From: Ruminococcus sp. UBA1394
Lineage (GTDB): Bacteria; Bacillota; Clostridia; Oscillospirales; Ruminococcaceae
NCBI GenBank assembly: GCA_002305725.1
Contig: DBQM01000015.1
Location: 15,688 to 79,687 of the forward strand
DNA length: 64,000 nt
Direction: 5' to 3'
In this document: positions 16,093 through 26,065 of the stretch, piece by piece
How positions within the stretch are numbered: the stretch's first letter is position 1
How the letters are laid out: the number at the start of each line of letters is the position of its first letter
Notes under the pieces: model-generated
The model's database searches: none
Seen by the model: the letters and a program-made list of their open reading frames with translations, nothing else
What the model was told of the DNA's origin: nothing
Position numbers and translations under genes: made by a program

Positions 16093-17352
16093 TTATGCCC
16101 TGCGGATATTACCCCCAAGCTTTGTTATTGCTCCCTCGAAGTTCTCATATCCCCTGTCGATATGACGTATTTCGGATATCTCCGTTATGCCCTCTGCACC
16201 GAGTCCGGCAACTGCCATTGCTGCACCTCCGCGCAGGTCTGTGGCTGATACTTTGGCGCCGTAAAGCTTATCAACACCATTTACTATCGCAGCCTTGCCT
16301 ATGACCTTTATGTCAGCACCCATTTTCACAAGTGCGTCAACGTGCCTGTATCTGTTTTCAAATATATTTTCCACAAATATACTGCTGCCGGATGATTTAC
16401 AGAGTGCCGCCATTATAACCGCCTGTGCGTCAGTCGGAAAACCGGGGTGAGGCATGGTCGTTATTTTGTTCACACCTTTGAGCTTTCTCTTTGCGTCAAC
16501 ATAGATTCTGTTACTGTATTCATAAAATTTGCAGCCCATCTGTTCAAACACAGAAATACAGCTTTCACAGACGCCCCTGTCAATACCGTCAAGGGTTATT
16601 TCTCCGCCGGATGACGCCGCTGCGGCAATGTAGGTTGCTGCGGCAATGCGGTCGGGCATTACTGAATATGTACAGCCATGGAGTTTTTTCACTCCCTCGA
16701 TTATAACAGTACTGTTTCCTGCGCCCTTTATCTTTGCACCGCACCTGTTAAGAAATCCGGCAAGGTCAGATATTTCGGGTTCTCTTGCCGCATTGTAAAT
16801 AACGGTTTCACCCTTTGCAAGGGCGGCGGCAAGCATGATATTCTCCGTTGTACCAACGGACGGATAATTCAGATTTATTTTTGCTCCGTGCAGACCGTTT
16901 TCTGCACTACACCTTATAATACCGTATTCATCGCTTACTTTCGCCCCAAGTTTTTTTAATGCGGCAATATGCATATCAATAGGTCTGGGACCAAGTTCAC
17001 AGCCGCCGGGAAAAGTCATGGTACATTCACCCAGAGAACCGGTCAGCGCACCCATATAAATAATGGACGAACGCATTTCACGCATAAGCTCATCGGGAAT
17101 CTCACTTATCCTCTGCCCACTGCTCCTAATTATCATGGTATTGTTTTCAAAAACGCAGTTAAAGCCGAGATGGGTCATGATTCGTGTCGAAGAATAGGTA
17201 TCGGTTATCTCCGGACAGTTTTCTATTACTGTTTCTCCGCTGCACATAGCTGCTGCGGCAATGATGGGCAGAACGCTGTTTTTGGCTCCCTGAATTTTCA
17301 GTTCACCCTGCAAAGGCGTCCCTCCCTCAATTATGAATTTCTGAGCAGTCAT
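16093..17352 (-). CDS. murA: UDP-N-acetylglucosamine 1-carboxyvinyltransferase
   Basis: A 419-residue MurA that transfers enolpyruvate from PEP to UDP-GlcNAc, the first committed step of peptidoglycan synthesis. Lys24-Asn25 in GAKNSVLP and catalytic Cys118 in PGGCELGPRP, the fosfomycin target, are present. I chose ATG 17352 (MTAQKF) with GGTGGTG 6 bases upstream; the GTG at 17367 is less likely. It lies between murG and ftsQ (15-base gap), as in many Clostridia. Confidence 0.95.
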   Translation of the reverse strand: MTAQKFIIEGGTPLQGELKIQGAKNSVLPIIAAAAMCSGETVIENCPEITDTYSSTRIMTHLGFNCVFENNTMIIRSSGQRISEIPDELMREMRSSIIYMGALTGSLGECTMTFPGGCELGPRPIDMHIAALKKLGAKVSDEYGIIRCSAENGLHGAKINLNYPSVGTTENIMLAAALAKGETVIYNAAREPEISDLAGFLNRCGAKIKGAGNSTVIIEGVKKLHGCTYSVMPDRIAAATYIAAAASSGGEITLDGIDRGVCESCISVFEQMGCKFYEYSNRIYVDAKRKLKGVNKITTMPHPGFPTDAQAVIMAALCKSSGSSIFVENIFENRYRHVDALVKMGADIKVIGKAAIVNGVDKLYGAKVSATDLRGGAAMAVAGLGAEGITEISEIRHIDRGYENFEGAITKLGGNIRRA

Positions 17353-17406
17353 TTCAAGCACCACCAAAGTTTTTTACAATATATTATGCTCTGGCGGTGA
17401 AAACTG

Positions 17407-18534
17407 CTACTTTTTAAGTTTTTCTAACTCCTCAATTACTGCGTAAATCCTGTCATTTGTGTCTCTGACAGCAAGTTCAGCCGCATTTACTGACATGGAA
17501 TCAAGCTTATGCCTGTTTTCGTAAAGGTCCTTTACTGTTTTTATCATAAGTTCATTTGTGACGTTTTTCTGCTCAATTACAATAGCCGCTCCGGCTTTTC
17601 CGAGTACATTTGCATTATGGAACTGGTGATTTCCTGCAACTATCGGTGACGGTATCAGAATCGACGCTTTTCCGGCTGCCTCAAGCTCTGCAAGCGTTGA
17701 CGCTCCGGCACGGCATATAACTAAGTCAGCCGCCGCAAGACAGGTGTCCATATCGTTTATATATTCTGTGATACGCAGACGGTTGCTTTTCATTGGTATG
17801 CCTTTTTTAGTCATTGCCGACGGAAAAGTATCCTTGCCCATTCCACCGTAGCCATGAATATGGTTTATTTTCAGACCGTTTCTGGTGTGCCATTCAATGA
17901 CAGCATTCATAGTATCATTTATGCACCCAGCACCCAGACTGCCGCCAAAGGACAGTATACACATTTCATCATCAAAGCCAAGCTCACGTCTTGCCTGCGC
18001 CTTGGATTTTGATGCAATACCGTTTCTAACCGGAAGTCCGGTTATGGTATAATTAACGATGTTGTCCATATAGTCAAGGGCTTCCTTAACGGTAAGCATT
18101 ACCTTGTCTACCTCTTTGGCAAGAATCTTGTTGGTAACGCCAGGATAGGCATTCTGTTCGTGGATTGCCGTTGCAACACCCATTTTTGCAGCCATTCTGA
18201 TAACTGGCCCGCTGACATATCCGCCTGTACCGATTGCAATATCCGGCTGAAATTCTTTGATTATCTGCTTTGCTCTCGGTCCGGACGTTGCAAGATAGCA
18301 GAGTGCCTGAACATTTCTCTTTATATTTTTAAGCGTCAGCTTACGCTGAAAACCTGCTACCTTAATCGGCGCAAATTTATATCCTGCCTGCGGAATAAGT
18401 CTTGCCTCCATACCGTTCGGAGTTCCGGCAAAGAGAAATTCCGTATCAGGCCTGTGTTCTTTTATAATTGAGGCTATTGCAAGGGCAGGATTGATGTGTC
18501 CGCCTGTACCGCCTCCGGCAAGTAAAACCTTCAT
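17407..18534 (-). CDS. murG: UDP-N-acetylglucosamine--lipid I GlcNAc transferase
   Basis: A 375-residue GT28 glycosyltransferase, peripheral on the inner membrane face, that adds GlcNAc to lipid I to form lipid II. GGTGGH (8-13) near the start and the C-terminal UDP-GlcNAc region (ICRAGASTLAELEAAGK) are typical. It follows ftsW by 20 bases and precedes murA by 54. Confidence 0.96.
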   Translation of the reverse strand: MKVLLAGGGTGGHINPALAIASIIKEHRPDTEFLFAGTPNGMEARLIPQAGYKFAPIKVAGFQRKLTLKNIKRNVQALCYLATSGPRAKQIIKEFQPDIAIGTGGYVSGPVIRMAAKMGVATAIHEQNAYPGVTNKILAKEVDKVMLTVKEALDYMDNIVNYTITGLPVRNGIASKSKAQARRELGFDDEMCILSFGGSLGAGCINDTMNAVIEWHTRNGLKINHIHGYGGMGKDTFPSAMTKKGIPMKSNRLRITEYINDMDTCLAAADLVICRAGASTLAELEAAGKASILIPSPIVAGNHQFHNANVLGKAGAAIVIEQKNVTNELMIKTVKDLYENRHKLDSMSVNAAELAVRDTNDRIYAVIEELEKLKK

Positions 18535-18554
18535 AAAACCAATATCCTTTCAAA

Positions 18555-19772
18555 TCAAGTTTCCATTGACGCCTGTCTTGAAACATTGAGTATAACTCCC
18601 ATTTCTGCAAGCTGCATTATAAGAGCCGTACCGCCGTAGCTGAAAAACGGCAGACTGATACCTGTGTTAGGAATCAGATTGCTTACAACGGCAATATTCA
18701 GAAATGCCTGTATTCCGATCTGAACTGTAATACCAATAGTCAGCAGCATACCGAATTTATCGTTTGCCTTGGACGCAATAAAAAATCCTCTTATTACAAG
18801 AAGTGCAAAAAGCAGAATTATTGTTACTGCTCCTACAAATCCCAGTTCCTCGCAGACAATTGCAAAAACGAAGTCGTTCTGGGTTTCCGGCAGGTACATG
18901 AATTTCTGTCTTGATTCGCCAAGACCAAGTCCGAAAGGTCCACCCGAACCAATTGCAATCAGTGACTGACAGGTCTGCCATGTTGCGTCATTTGCATCGG
19001 AAAACGGGTCAAGCCATGACTGGAATCGTTTTGAAAAGTAAGTAAAACCCTCCTCCCCCTGGCTCTTTATAAATACAAGCAGAGCAAGTCCTGCCACGCC
19101 AACTGCAATGAGTATTCCTATGTGTTTCCAGCGTACTCCGCCCACAAACATAAGTGAAACAGCAACTGCGCAGATAAGAACAGTACATGAAAGGTGGGGC
19201 TGGTTCATGAGAATTAAAACCACCGCTCCGAGCAGTACTGCAAACGGAACTATACCCACAAAAAATTTATTCATTTTATTATAATTCTGCACTATCAGAT
19301 AAGAAAAGAGAATAATTATCGCAAATTTCATTAGCTCTGACGGCTGAAATTCAATTCCCAGATTAAGCCATCTTGTAGCACCATTGTGGGTAATACCAAG
19401 AGGTGTAAAGACCAGTATCAGCATAATGAAACACATTACATAAAGTCCTATTGCTATTTTCGGACTGCTGAAATGATGATAGTCAAAATATGAGAAAAAC
19501 AGAAGTGCAACAAGTCCAATTCCAGCCATTACAGTTTGCTTGACCGCATAGCCTGTTCCGCTTTCGCCGCCGCTTTCGTTGAGCGCCCATGCATAACTGG
19601 CAGAAAACATCATTACAATTCCGATTACAAGAAGAGTCATTACAATAAGAAAAAATGTCAAATCCATTACTCCTCTTGAAAACAAAGGATTGATTTTTCG
19701 TTTTGCTTTTTTTCTTGCCGGATTTGCTCCGCTCTGTATTGCAGACGCACCGACGCCGTAGTTTCCAGACAA
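18555..19772 (-). CDS. ftsW: FtsW, SEDS lipid II polymerase
   Basis: A 405-residue polytopic protein with about ten membrane segments after a basic cytoplasmic start of about 40 residues. SEDS proteins polymerise lipid II glycan strands together with a class B PBP, here presumably the PASTA PBP of the same cluster. Typical phrases: FSASYAWA, GATRWLNLGIEFQPSELMK, LGLGESRQKFMYLPE and the C-terminal NTGISLPFFSYGGTAL. murD, which often separates mraY and ftsW, is absent. Confidence 0.95.
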   Translation of the reverse strand: MSGNYGVGASAIQSGANPARKKAKRKINPLFSRGVMDLTFFLIVMTLLVIGIVMMFSASYAWALNESGGESGTGYAVKQTVMAGIGLVALLFFSYFDYHHFSSPKIAIGLYVMCFIMLILVFTPLGITHNGATRWLNLGIEFQPSELMKFAIIILFSYLIVQNYNKMNKFFVGIVPFAVLLGAVVLILMNQPHLSCTVLICAVAVSLMFVGGVRWKHIGILIAVGVAGLALLVFIKSQGEEGFTYFSKRFQSWLDPFSDANDATWQTCQSLIAIGSGGPFGLGLGESRQKFMYLPETQNDFVFAIVCEELGFVGAVTIILLFALLVIRGFFIASKANDKFGMLLTIGITVQIGIQAFLNIAVVSNLIPNTGISLPFFSYGGTALIMQLAEMGVILNVSRQASMET

Positions 19773-19788
19773 AATCTAATCCTCCTTT

Positions 19789-20835
19789 TTACATAACCGA
19801 TATAACTCCTAAAACGGAAAAAACAATTGCTGCCAGCGAGAATGTTATAACGATTTTATACTCGCTGAATCCGCACATTTCAAAGTGATGATGAATAGGC
19901 GACATCTTGAAAATTCTCTTTCCCTTGCCCTTTTCACCTGTCTTTTTATAATGCTGTCTTGCAGTGAACTTGAAATATGAAACCTGGATAACAACTGACA
20001 GTGCCTCAAGAATATAGACAAGTCCCACTACAACTATCATAAGGTGCTGGTGAGTTGTAAGTCCGACTGCTACAAATGCACCGCCGAGATACATTGAACC
20101 GGTATCTCCCATAAAGCATTTAGCCGGATGGAGATTCCAGATAAGAAATCCCAGACAGCCTCCTGCAACGGCTGACGCATAAATTGAGATTTCGTAAGAT
20201 TTAAGTATGCCGCATATCGACGACATTGCAAGCATGGTGATAAATGTTACTGAGCCGCAGAGTCCGTCAACACCGTCTGTAAGGTTAACTGCGTTTGATA
20301 CATAGATTATGAAAAGTATCATTATCGGATAATAGAAAATTCCGAAATCAATGTCAAAGAAGATAAAGTCTATTTTTGTGGACTTGTCACCTAAAGCGTA
20401 AAGCATTGCTAAAAATGCGGCTGCAAGTACAAACTGCATAATCATTTTCTGCTTTGGGTTCAGTCCGAGATTCTGCTTTTTGACCGCTTTGATATAATCA
20501 TCAAGAAAGCCTATTCCGGAAAACAGTACTGAAAAAATAATGCAGGAAAGAAGTCTTATGGCATTGTTTCCGGCGGTCTTTTCAGTAAGGTCAATCATGC
20601 TGTCAGACTTGAAAAGCAGATATCCCACAATTGTTGCGACCACGCTGCTGATTATAAACATGAAACCGCCCATAATCGGCGTACCCTGCTTTGATTTATG
20701 CCATGCCGGACCTATTTCAAGAATTGTCTGTCCAAAATGGATTTTTTTAAGAAACGGAATTAAAACTATACCAATGAGTGCCGCAAGTACAAAGGATAAT
20801 AAAGCGACTGCGACAGTTATCCAATATGACATCAT
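19789..20835 (-). CDS. mraY: Phospho-N-acetylmuramoyl-pentapeptide transferase
   Basis: A 348-residue membrane enzyme with ten predicted helices that makes lipid I from UDP-MurNAc-pentapeptide and undecaprenyl phosphate. Active-site elements: Asp112-Asp113 in GFLDDYIK, NLTDGVDGL (184-192) and the histidine motif PIHHHFE near the C-terminus. Its start overlaps the murF stop by four bases (ATGA), with GGAGGG in the murF end. Confidence 0.97.
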   Translation of the reverse strand: MMSYWITVAVALLSFVLAALIGIVLIPFLKKIHFGQTILEIGPAWHKSKQGTPIMGGFMFIISSVVATIVGYLLFKSDSMIDLTEKTAGNNAIRLLSCIIFSVLFSGIGFLDDYIKAVKKQNLGLNPKQKMIMQFVLAAAFLAMLYALGDKSTKIDFIFFDIDFGIFYYPIMILFIIYVSNAVNLTDGVDGLCGSVTFITMLAMSSICGILKSYEISIYASAVAGGCLGFLIWNLHPAKCFMGDTGSMYLGGAFVAVGLTTHQHLMIVVVGLVYILEALSVVIQVSYFKFTARQHYKKTGEKGKGKRIFKMSPIHHHFEMCGFSEYKIVITFSLAAIVFSVLGVISVM

Positions 20836-22187
20836 TCACCCTCCTTATCAAACAGGCTGTCTATTACCTCTTCAAGCTTCATACCACGGCTTGCCTTAAA
20901 AAGTATCACATCGCCGTCTTTTATGTATGACCTTATAGATTCTGTAAGCTGTTGTTTGTTATCCGTAAACTCGCTGTCGATACCGCTTTTCTTTGCGATA
21001 TATTCAGAGTCCTTGCCGTAGCAGAAAAGCATATCCGGATTTGCCTCGTGAACATACTCGCCCACAAGACTATGCAGCTTTTCGGACGCCTCGCCAAGTT
21101 CCAGCATATCCCCTAAAACAGCGATTTTTCTGCCCTGCGTTTTCATTCCTGCAAGTACGCCAAGGGACGCTTTCATGGAATCGGGACTTGCATTGTAACA
21201 GTCGATAATAACGGTAACTCTGCCCTTTTTAACGATATTCTGGCGCATTCCGTCCGGCTGGTACTTTTTAAGAGCTGAAACTATTTCAGTTTCGCTCATT
21301 CCTGCAATTGTACCCACGCAGAAAGCAGCAAGTGCGTTTAAAACGTTGTGTCTGCCTGCGCACGGTATCTCAGCTTTACAGCTTTTGCCGCTGTAATTTA
21401 CGGTAAATGCAGTAACGCCGTCTGCTTCCTCTATGTCAGTTCCTCTGAAATCACAGTTTTCGTTGTCAATGCCGAAAAGGTAAACCGGACGCTGAGCCGA
21501 AGGCTTATCCTTTAACGGCGCAAGGTGTGAGTCGTCGCCGTTTACAGCAAGTGGTGCATTTTCAGCCATACCGTCAAGTATCTCAAGCTTTGCCTGCAGA
21601 ATACCCTCCTGTGTTTTCAGATTTTCAATATGTGAAAAGCCGATATTTGTAATAACACCGATAGTCGGTGCAGCTGTTTTTGAAAGTCTTGATATCTCGC
21701 CGAAATCAGACATTCCCATTTCAATAACTGCCGCCTCGTGAGTGCTGTCCATTGTAAACAGCGTTTTTGGAAGTCCTATTTCATTGTTAAGGTTACCCTT
21801 GGTTTTAAGGCAGTGAAACCTTTCGGACAGTACAAGTGCAATCATTTCCTTTGTGGTAGTTTTTCCGACACTTCCGGTAACGCCCACAAGAACAGGAGAA
21901 AACTTTCTTCTGTAATATGCTGCAAGGTCAAGGTATGCCCTTCTTGTATTTTCAACGACTACGCAAGAGCAGCCTTCTATTTCCTTTTCGGACAATGCCG
22001 CCGCAGCTCCCGATTCGATAGCTTTCGGGATAAAATCATGACCGTCAAATCTCTCGCCCTTTATAGCAACGAACAGACAGCCCTCCGGCAGATTTCTTGT
22101 ATCAGTCGATATTTCAGTAATTTCCATTTCTGCCGGACATGACGCTCCCAGTGTACCGGCAATTTCAGATAATAATAATTTTTCCAT
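20832..22187 (-). CDS. murF: UDP-N-acetylmuramoyl-tripeptide--D-Ala-D-Ala ligase
   Basis: A 451-residue Mur ligase. The P-loop VTGSVGKTTT lies at 103-112, with N-terminal substrate-binding and C-terminal domains of normal size. It adds D-Ala-D-Ala to the UDP-MurNAc tripeptide. Its start overlaps the last base of murE, and its end overlaps mraY, so translation is coupled. Confidence 0.96.
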   Translation of the reverse strand: MEKLLLSEIAGTLGASCPAEMEITEISTDTRNLPEGCLFVAIKGERFDGHDFIPKAIESGAAAALSEKEIEGCSCVVVENTRRAYLDLAAYYRRKFSPVLVGVTGSVGKTTTKEMIALVLSERFHCLKTKGNLNNEIGLPKTLFTMDSTHEAAVIEMGMSDFGEISRLSKTAAPTIGVITNIGFSHIENLKTQEGILQAKLEILDGMAENAPLAVNGDDSHLAPLKDKPSAQRPVYLFGIDNENCDFRGTDIEEADGVTAFTVNYSGKSCKAEIPCAGRHNVLNALAAFCVGTIAGMSETEIVSALKKYQPDGMRQNIVKKGRVTVIIDCYNASPDSMKASLGVLAGMKTQGRKIAVLGDMLELGEASEKLHSLVGEYVHEANPDMLFCYGKDSEYIAKKSGIDSEFTDNKQQLTESIRSYIKDGDVILFKASRGMKLEEVIDSLFDKEGE

Positions 22188-23623
22188 CAGTCAATCAGTT
22201 TCAGTCCCTCTGAAACTATCTCTCTTTCATCAAAATGTATATGCTCGTTTCCGGACAGCACCTGATAATCCTCATGTCCCTTTCCGGCAAGCACGATTAT
22301 ATCGCCTTTTTCCGCAATTTTCAGCGAATGATAAATCGCCTCTGTTCTGTCAACCACAACATCAAAGGGTATTTCCTTTCCGGTAAGTCCTGCAAGGATA
22401 TCGTCAATGATAGCCTCCGGAATCTCGTCTCTCGGATTATCAGAGGTGATGATAAGCCTGTCAGCATACTTAGCCGCCGCCATTGCCATAAGCGGACGCT
22501 TTTTTGAATCCCTGTTTCCGCCGCAGCCGAAAAGGCATATAAGTCTGCCCTCAGTGTATTCTCTTACGCTTGAAAGAATATTTTCAATTGCGTCGGGAGT
22601 ATGGGCATAGTCGCATATAACAGTAAAATCTCTGCCGGTAGGTATTATCTCACATCTGCCCTTAACGCCCTTGTATTTGCCCACAGCTTTAAGAATATCA
22701 GCAATTTCCAGTCCAAGCTTGACGCAAACGCTCATAGCCGCCATTACGTTGAACACATTGAACATACCTATCATTTTTGTAACAACGTGCTCTGACTGAT
22801 TTCCGCAGTGGTAATCAAACTCTGTACCGTTTGCCTTTATACTAACATTATCGGCATAGAAATCCGCTTTATTCCCTACTCCGCAGGTATATTTACGGCA
22901 GTTTATTTCGTCATAAAGACGTTTGCCGTATTCATCATCAGTATTGATTATGACATCATCACACTCGTCAAACATCATTTTCTTTGCCTGATAGTAGTTT
23001 TCCATAGTCTTATGGTAATCAAGATGGTCCTGGGTCAGATTTGTAAATACGCCCACTTTAAAATGTGTAGGACCGATTCTGTACTGCACAAGACCGAATG
23101 ATGAAACCTCCATAACTGCATATTTGCAGCCTGCCTTTACCATTTTATCAAGCAGTGCCATATAATCAAACGCCATAGGAGTTGTGTTGTCAGTATGGAC
23201 AGCCTCGTCGCCTATTTCATTTCTGATAGTTCCGATAAGACCGGTTTTTATACCGCAGGACATCAGAATATTTTTTATAACATTTGTTATTGTGGTTTTG
23301 CCGTTTGTACCGGTAACGCCGATTATATCAAGCTTTTTTTCCGGATGGTCAAACCATGCCGCACAAAGCTCGCCGTAAAATTTTCTTGAATTTTCAGTTA
23401 TTATCTGCCTGTCGCCAAGTCCTAAGTCATGCTCGGTTACAACAAGTGCCGCTCCTTTTTCAAGCATTTTTTCCGCAGCGCTGTGTCCGTCAAAGGACGC
23501 ACCCTTTACGCACACAAATATACAGTCCTTTTCAACCTTTGAGGTATTATCGGTAATACCGCTTATTTCGATATCGTCCAGCGCCGTTTCGGCTATTCCT
23601 TCAATCAGCTTATAAAGTTTCAT
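22187..23623 (-). CDS. murE: UDP-MurNAc-tripeptide synthetase, meso-DAP type
   Basis: A 478-residue Mur ligase with P-loop VTGTNGKTT (103-111). The motif DNPRDE in its C-terminal domain is the recognition signature for meso-diaminopimelate rather than lysine, so the peptidoglycan is predicted to be DAP-type. This agrees with dapA and dapB in the same window. Ends one base into murF. Confidence 0.96.
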   Translation of the reverse strand: MKLYKLIEGIAETALDDIEISGITDNTSKVEKDCIFVCVKGASFDGHSAAEKMLEKGAALVVTEHDLGLGDRQIITENSRKFYGELCAAWFDHPEKKLDIIGVTGTNGKTTITNVIKNILMSCGIKTGLIGTIRNEIGDEAVHTDNTTPMAFDYMALLDKMVKAGCKYAVMEVSSFGLVQYRIGPTHFKVGVFTNLTQDHLDYHKTMENYYQAKKMMFDECDDVIINTDDEYGKRLYDEINCRKYTCGVGNKADFYADNVSIKANGTEFDYHCGNQSEHVVTKMIGMFNVFNVMAAMSVCVKLGLEIADILKAVGKYKGVKGRCEIIPTGRDFTVICDYAHTPDAIENILSSVREYTEGRLICLFGCGGNRDSKKRPLMAMAAAKYADRLIITSDNPRDEIPEAIIDDILAGLTGKEIPFDVVVDRTEAIYHSLKIAEKGDIIVLAGKGHEDYQVLSGNEHIHFDEREIVSEGLKLID

Positions 23624-23656
23624 TTATTTCCACCGCCTGTAAAATTAATCTTCTTA

Positions 23657-23684
23657 TATCATGTAATCTGTATCATGTAATCTG
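23657..23684. repeat. Tandem 14-bp duplication
   Basis: TATCATGTAATCTG occurs twice head to tail in the short gap between the PASTA PBP stop and murE. It looks like a recent slippage duplication; no regulatory role is evident. Confidence 0.8.
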
Positions 23685-23689
23685 TTATA

Positions 23690-26065
23690 TCAGCCCGACT
23701 GGTCGTTTACACCAAAGGTCAGTTCGATTACCGTACCCTTTGCGACCTTGCTTCCTGCCGCAACAGACTGCGACATTACCACAGCTGAACTTGAATCAGT
23801 TGACGCTCCGCCGGCTATCATATTAAGTCCGGCAGTTGTAAGGAGATAATTTGCGTCAGAAAGTGAATAACCTGTCAGGTCAGGCACTTCTGCCTCCTCC
23901 TGTGTATAGTTTTTCTGTGTATACAGAATAACTGTTCCGCCCTGTGCAACAGTACTTCCCGAAATTGGCATCTGACCGCACACAGTATCTCCTTCGCCGA
24001 CAACCTGATATGTAAGTCCCTTTGCGTCAAGCGCCTGCTTTGCCTCTTCAACGGATTTGTCTTCAACAAACGGCACCTGTACGTCCATATTCTTCGCCTC
24101 TTCGTCGGTGTATTCCGGATAGTATCCAAGGTACGGGAGAATCTCCTCCATAACCTTTCTTGAACACGGAACGGCAATTTTACTTCCGTAATATTCTCCG
24201 GACATCGGTTCGTCAGCCATGATAAGCATAATAATTTCCGGATCATCTGCCGGAGCAAAGCAGCAGTATGACGCAACATATCTCATCGGGTCTTCGTCAG
24301 TACCTGCATATTCATCAAGCTTTTCGGAAGTACCGCTCTTTCCGCCTACATGATAGCCCTTGATGTATGCGCCGTTGCCGACAGCAACCTGTTCAAGGGT
24401 TTCGCACATGGTTTTGGAGGTTTCCTCTGAGATGACCTGACGCTTTACTGTTCTCTCATTTGTAAGTACAACATTTCCGTCATTATCCACTATTTTGCTT
24501 ACAACATAAGGTGTGACAAGATTTCCGCCGTTTATTACAGCAGCATATGCCGTAATCATCTCAATAGGCGTTACCTTATTCGTCTGACCGAATGAGCATG
24601 ACGCCAGTTCGACAGGTCCCATGCCGTCAAGTCCCTGATAGATACTTGTTGATTCAGCCGGAAGGTCAATACCGGTTTTTTCTGTCAGACCGTATGCCTT
24701 GAAATAATCAAAGAATTTATCTGCCCCAAGTCTTCTTCCTATTTCGATAAAGGCAGGGTTGCATGAATTTGTTATAGCCTCAAAGAATGACTGTGTTCCG
24801 TGACCGGAGGTTTTCCAGCAATGAATAGGCTGTGTGCCCTCATAAACCGTAACCGCACCAGTACATTCAAAAGTATCACTTGTTTTTATTGCATTTTCTT
24901 CAAGTGCTGCTGAGCTTGTTACAACTTTAAAAACTGAACCCGGTATATAAAGCTCTGTAATCGCTTTGTTTTTCCACTGCTGCTCTCTTGCCGCAACATA
25001 AGCGTCGGTATACTGCTGTTCTGTCAGCTTATCAAGCCATGCTTTGGCATTATCCTTTTTTATAACCTCATTTTTATCTATATCCAGAAATCCCATATCC
25101 TGAGCAGTCTGAGCAATCTGCAGATCGTCAACATCTGACGGATTGTTCAGATCAAATCCCGGAGCAGTTGCCATAGCTAAAATTGCACCGGTCTTGGCGT
25201 TCATAATAATTCCGCAGGCTCTGTCCTCAATTTCAAACTGGCTTACTATTTCCTCAAGGTTTTTTTCAAGGGAATACTGGAGTGTTCTGTCGATTGTAAG
25301 ATAAAGCGAGTTGCCGTCCTGTGCCTCATAGGTTTTGGAGTATCTGTATGGCATCTCATTTCCGTTTGCATCCTTTGCGGATATTACCTTGCCGTCGATT
25401 CCGGAAAGGTATTCATCATACTGATATTCCAGACCATACTGTCCGTCGCCGTCAGCATTAGTAAATCCTATAACAGATGCTGCAAGCTCATCCTGAGGAT
25501 AATATCTTTTTGTATCCTCTTCTATCTGGATAGAGTTTATGTCATTCTCATCCATAAAAGCAATAATGTTGTCCGCAGCCGGTTTCTCAACCTGTGTTTT
25601 CAGTACCTGATACTGCGAATCCTTATTCATTGCCTCTTCAATTTTTTTTACATCAATTTCAAGCTGTTCGGCAAGGTACTCTATAACATCATTCTGTACT
25701 TCCTCTGCCGTTCTGATTACAGTCCCGGCAGGCAGCTCGCCTTTTGCAATCTGTTTCTGCTGTGCCTTTACTGCCTCATCCTTTTTGGCAATTTCGCTGC
25801 GGAACAGGTCCGGGTCCATAAATACCTTGTAAACAGTTGCACTCTGCGCAAGTATAACACCGTTTGTATCATATATTGCACCACGGTTGGCTGAAATTGA
25901 AATAGCACCAAAGTGGTCGGCATTGGCTTTATCCTGATAAAACTTATTATCCAGCACTGAAAGCTTAAAAAGTTTTACAATTATTGCAGCCGCAAAAACG
26001 AGAATAGTAGCCAGAAGGAACCAGTTGGTTCGCATTTTCATCTGAATTGTGGGTTTATCTGCCAT
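23690..26065 (-). CDS. PASTA-domain class B penicillin-binding protein (FtsI/SpoVD type)
   Basis: A 791-residue division transpeptidase. One membrane segment (about 15-35) is followed by the dimerisation domain and the transpeptidase domain with SVFK (Ser377, Lys380), SCN (434-436) and KSG (576-578). Two PASTA domains follow (about 650-715 and 720-788). It cross-links septal peptidoglycan with FtsW. I chose ATG 26065 (MADKPTIQ) with GGAGG 5 bases upstream. Whether it serves vegetative division (FtsI) or the spore cortex (SpoVD) is not decidable; as the only such gene in the dcw cluster, division is likely. Confidence 0.93.
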   Translation of the reverse strand: MADKPTIQMKMRTNWFLLATILVFAAAIIVKLFKLSVLDNKFYQDKANADHFGAISISANRGAIYDTNGVILAQSATVYKVFMDPDLFRSEIAKKDEAVKAQQKQIAKGELPAGTVIRTAEEVQNDVIEYLAEQLEIDVKKIEEAMNKDSQYQVLKTQVEKPAADNIIAFMDENDINSIQIEEDTKRYYPQDELAASVIGFTNADGDGQYGLEYQYDEYLSGIDGKVISAKDANGNEMPYRYSKTYEAQDGNSLYLTIDRTLQYSLEKNLEEIVSQFEIEDRACGIIMNAKTGAILAMATAPGFDLNNPSDVDDLQIAQTAQDMGFLDIDKNEVIKKDNAKAWLDKLTEQQYTDAYVAAREQQWKNKAITELYIPGSVFKVVTSSAALEENAIKTSDTFECTGAVTVYEGTQPIHCWKTSGHGTQSFFEAITNSCNPAFIEIGRRLGADKFFDYFKAYGLTEKTGIDLPAESTSIYQGLDGMGPVELASCSFGQTNKVTPIEMITAYAAVINGGNLVTPYVVSKIVDNDGNVVLTNERTVKRQVISEETSKTMCETLEQVAVGNGAYIKGYHVGGKSGTSEKLDEYAGTDEDPMRYVASYCCFAPADDPEIIMLIMADEPMSGEYYGSKIAVPCSRKVMEEILPYLGYYPEYTDEEAKNMDVQVPFVEDKSVEEAKQALDAKGLTYQVVGEGDTVCGQMPISGSTVAQGGTVILYTQKNYTQEEAEVPDLTGYSLSDANYLLTTAGLNMIAGGASTDSSSAVVMSQSVAAGSKVAKGTVIELTFGVNDQSG